Of a stretch of DNA of 64,000 bases, positions 61,933 through 64,000 are shown piece after piece. The DNA is from a bacterium (GTDB taxonomy: Bacteria; Eisenbacteria; RBG-16-71-46; CAIMUX01). A program made the position numbers and the translations under genes. Location: positions 62,001-126,000 of the forward strand of contig JAUIHP010000018.1 in NCBI GenBank assembly GCA_030431975.1, written 5' to 3'. Every line of letters starts with the position of its first letter. Within the stretch, counting starts at the first letter, position 1. The notes beneath the pieces were generated by a model. It was not told the origin of the DNA, made no database searches, and saw only the letters and a program-made list of their open reading frames with translations.

Positions 61933-64000
61933 TCAGTTATCGTCTTCCCTTCCTGGTCGCTTGATTGCAAACATGATTGTTGTTCCACCATGTATCGGCT
62001 CTTCCACCCAGATGCGTCCACCATGTAACTCCATGATTCGCTTGCATAAAGCCAATCCGAGACCGGCCCCTTCGTACTCGGTTCGGGCATGGAGTCGAGA
62101 GAACAACCCGAACACTTGATCGCGATACTCCCGGGCGATCCCTACTCCGTTGTCCGAGATCGAGAACGCAACCCGGTTGTCGCTGAACGGGGAACCAGTG
62201 ACCCAGACCTTGGCTACCTGCCCAGGTGGTTGGAACTTGATCGAGTTGGCAATCAGGATCTGAACGACGCGGCCGATCAACGCACGACTGCCCCATGCTT
62301 CGGGAAGCGTACCCAGATCGATCTCGGGCGGCTCCTTTCCCCATGAAGTCTTCAGCGCATCGACCGACTCGCGAACGAGAACCGCCATGTCGAGAACCTC
62401 GAACTCCGGTTCCCCATCCCTGAGCTTGGCATACTCGAGAACACCCTCGACCTGCTTTCGCATGCGTTGGCTGGAGCGACGAATCACGTCCATGAGATGC
62501 CTGGTCGAATCCGAAGGTGGATCGCCCAGCTCTCCCTCGAGGAGCTCGACATAGCTTTCGATGGTGCTCAACGGCTCACGGAGATCGTGCGATGAAATGA
62601 ACGCAAACCTGCGTATCTCCTCGGCCCGTTCCAACGTCGCCGCTTCCCGATCCTTGAGTCCGGAGATATCGACGTGTCCTCCCACGAAACGAACCGGTTT
62701 GCCGCTCTCATCCCACTGGATGACGGTGCCTCGACTCCATACCCAAACCGTAGCGCCGCTCTTGTGGAGATAGCGCAGCTCGATGTCATAGGGAACCTTG
62801 CAGCGAGACTCGATGTGGCGCTCGACCATCTCCATGGCCGCCGGTAGGTCATCCGGGTGGACGAGCGCCTTTGCGGCGGCAACGGTGTTCTCGATCTCAT
62901 CGTCCGCATAGCCCAGAAGTTGCTTGTAGCGCGGGCTGAGGTAACAGGTTTCGTCCCGCAGATTCCATTCGAAGTAGCCGGCGAGTTCGGATTCAAGCAC
63001 CGCTTCCAGTGTCTGGTTCCGCTCTTTGATCTCGTTCTTCAGTCGATTGACCTGAGTGATGTCGACAAAGCTCAGGACGACTCCGGCCGTCACACCGGTC
63101 AGGTTCGCGTACGGACGAATCCTCGCCTGGAAGTACTGTCCGTCGATGGACTCCACGTCGGCCAGGTGTAGCTCTCCGGACTTCAGCACCTCCTTCGCTT
63201 CGGTCAGGAGACGATGGTTGTCCTCGGCCCTAAGCGATGACGAGAAGTGGGCCAACGGCCGGCCGATGTCGCTCTCTCCCAAATGAAAGTAGCCTTTGAT
63301 CGACGAGCTGAAGTGCCGAATGCGAAGATCCAGGTCGAGAAAGACCGAGGCAATGTCCGTGCTGTTGAGGAAGTTTTCGATGTCGGCCCGGGCCGATTCC
63401 AGCTCTCCGATCTTCTCCGCCCGTTCTGCATTTACGGTGTGGAGTTCCTCGTTAACGCTCTGCATCTCTTCGTTCGCTGCCTGAAGCTCTTCGTTAGTCG
63501 ACATCAGCTCTTCATTGGAAGTCTGCAGTTCCTCGTTGGCAACCCCCAAGTCCTCGACCGTCGTCTCGAGAGTCTCCCGAGTCGCTTCGAGCTCCGACTC
63601 CAGCTCAAGGATGTATCGAGTTTGTTCCGGTGATGCCGTACCACCGCTCGCACCGTTTGAAATCCGGTGTCCCATCCCCCCGAGGTCGATCTCGGATTGA
63701 CGAAGCACGATGGCGAACAGAGCCGCCCCATCGTCGTAAACGAACTTCCGACAGTAGAGATCCAACTCCCGCAGCTCGTCGCCTTCGGACACTCGGATCG
63801 GATCGAGCCGGGCATCCTCTCCCTTGCTGGCCCGATTGACGAGGAGAGAAAGCGATGTCGCCAGCCGGGGCGGAACCAGGTCGGGAAGCCGTGCCGAGAA
63901 CGAATCCTTCGGCAGCGTCATATACCGGCGATAGTCGCCGTAGGTTTCGACGACATGCATCCGGGGATCGACGACGATGACGCTGGCCCCAAGTCCCTCC
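61933..64000 (-). CDS. CheB/CheR-PAS hybrid sensor histidine kinase (partial, cut by window edge)
   Basis: About 689 C-terminal codons are present and the frame is open to the edge, so the start lies outside. The visible N-terminal part (GASVIVVDPRMHVVETYGDYRRYM) and the following segment match the linker after the CheR domain in CheB-CheR fusions. Next comes the characteristic NEELQ(T/A)(S/A)NEE coiled coil (about 63430-63560), then PAS domains (about 62640-63400), a HisKA dimerisation helix with SSHDLREPLSTIESY (phospho-His), and a HATPase_c domain with the ANSIKF, DNGVGI and EGAGLGLAL boxes. It is a soluble sensor, probably sensing redox or chemotaxis-type cues, phosphorylating the adjacent receiver protein. 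Confidence 0.9.
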   Translation of the reverse strand, partial: EGLGASVIVVDPRMHVVETYGDYRRYMTLPKDSFSARLPDLVPPRLATSLSLLVNRASKGEDARLDPIRVSEGDELRELDLYCRKFVYDDGAALFAIVLRQSEIDLGGMGHRISNGASGGTASPEQTRYILELESELEATRETLETTVEDLGVANEELQTSNEELMSTNEELQAANEEMQSVNEELHTVNAERAEKIGELESARADIENFLNSTDIASVFLDLDLRIRHFSSSIKGYFHLGESDIGRPLAHFSSSLRAEDNHRLLTEAKEVLKSGELHLADVESIDGQYFQARIRPYANLTGVTAGVVLSFVDITQVNRLKNEIKERNQTLEAVLESELAGYFEWNLRDETCYLSPRYKQLLGYADDEIENTVAAAKALVHPDDLPAAMEMVERHIESRCKVPYDIELRYLHKSGATVWVWSRGTVIQWDESGKPVRFVGGHVDISGLKDREAATLERAEEIRRFAFISSHDLREPLSTIESYVELLEGELGDPPSDSTRHLMDVIRRSSQRMRKQVEGVLEYAKLRDGEPEFEVLDMAVLVRESVDALKTSWGKEPPEIDLGTLPEAWGSRALIGRVVQILIANSIKFQPPGQVAKVWVTGSPFSDNRVAFSISDNGVGIAREYRDQVFGLFSRLHARTEYEGAGLGLALCKRIMELHGGRIWVEEPIHGGTTIMFAIKRPGREDDN

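Overview
The window is a 64-kb stretch of high-GC bacterial chromosome carrying 44 protein-coding genes that I can support. No rRNA, tRNA, transposase, phage gene or CRISPR array was seen. Nothing here fixes the taxonomy. The mix points to an environmental Gram-negative from Acidobacteriota or the neighbouring FCB-type phyla (Eisenbacteria, Krumholzibacteriota): a TonB receptor with a carboxypeptidase-regulatory-like N-terminus, secreted proteins ending in FlgD-like beta-domains, an FG-GAP/ASPIC-UnbV plus TPR lipoprotein, a zinc-ribbon Ser/Thr kinase with a polytopic C-terminus, a CheB/CheR-type hybrid kinase, and Lgt with lipoproteins. That placement is inference.

Layout. 0-7 kb: M20 amidohydrolase behind an attenuator-like leader, TPR-metallopeptidase, secreted subtilisin, TonB receptor. 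7-15 kb: lgt, gltX, a polytopic protein with a GT4 glycosyltransferase, an App1-type phosphatase, an AGCS Na+/amino-acid symporter, and a small secreted PPC-like protein with a strong promoter and a folded leader. 15-20 kb: giant UnbV-TPR lipoprotein, 2 nt downstream of carbamate kinase. 20-24.5 kb: heterodimeric ABC exporter preceded by a 21-codon ORF and an intrinsic terminator. 24.6-34.5 kb: membrane Ser/Thr kinase facing a leftward run of queF, a secreted beta-domain protein, a type-IIG-like adenine methyltransferase, ArsC-like LMW phosphatase and DUF523/DUF1722. 35-43.6 kb: GNAT, htpG, APH-like kinase, then leftward sthA-HDOD, malic enzyme and a DnaQ-like exonuclease. 43.9-54.9 kb: MltF-like transglycosylase, alpha-glucan phosphorylase, LysM/DUF5715 protein, DUF445, DUF7059-type methyltransferase, aldo/keto reductase, tyrS. 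55-64 kb: HTH regulator with CPBP protease, MEMO-like protein, a three-gene MBOAT O-acyltransferase cassette, and a response regulator with a CheB/CheR-PAS histidine kinase that runs off the right edge.

Most genes are housekeeping or envelope functions in short operons. The unusual content is mainly in non-coding DNA: (i) repeated use of a TANNNT hexamer exactly 6 nt before the start codon, a leaderless-mRNA signature; (ii) a 40-bp promoter element shared by two such genes, with a partial third copy in front of a possible small RNA; (iii) a leader with mutually exclusive terminator and antiterminator pairings before the M20 gene; (iv) a leader-peptide/terminator arrangement before an ABC exporter pair with one degenerate ATPase site, an arrangement resembling bmrB-bmrCD of Bacillus; (v) a 164-nt rod-like inverted repeat after tyrS that may encode a structured RNA. 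All sequence comparisons were made by eye; no database search or folding program was run.
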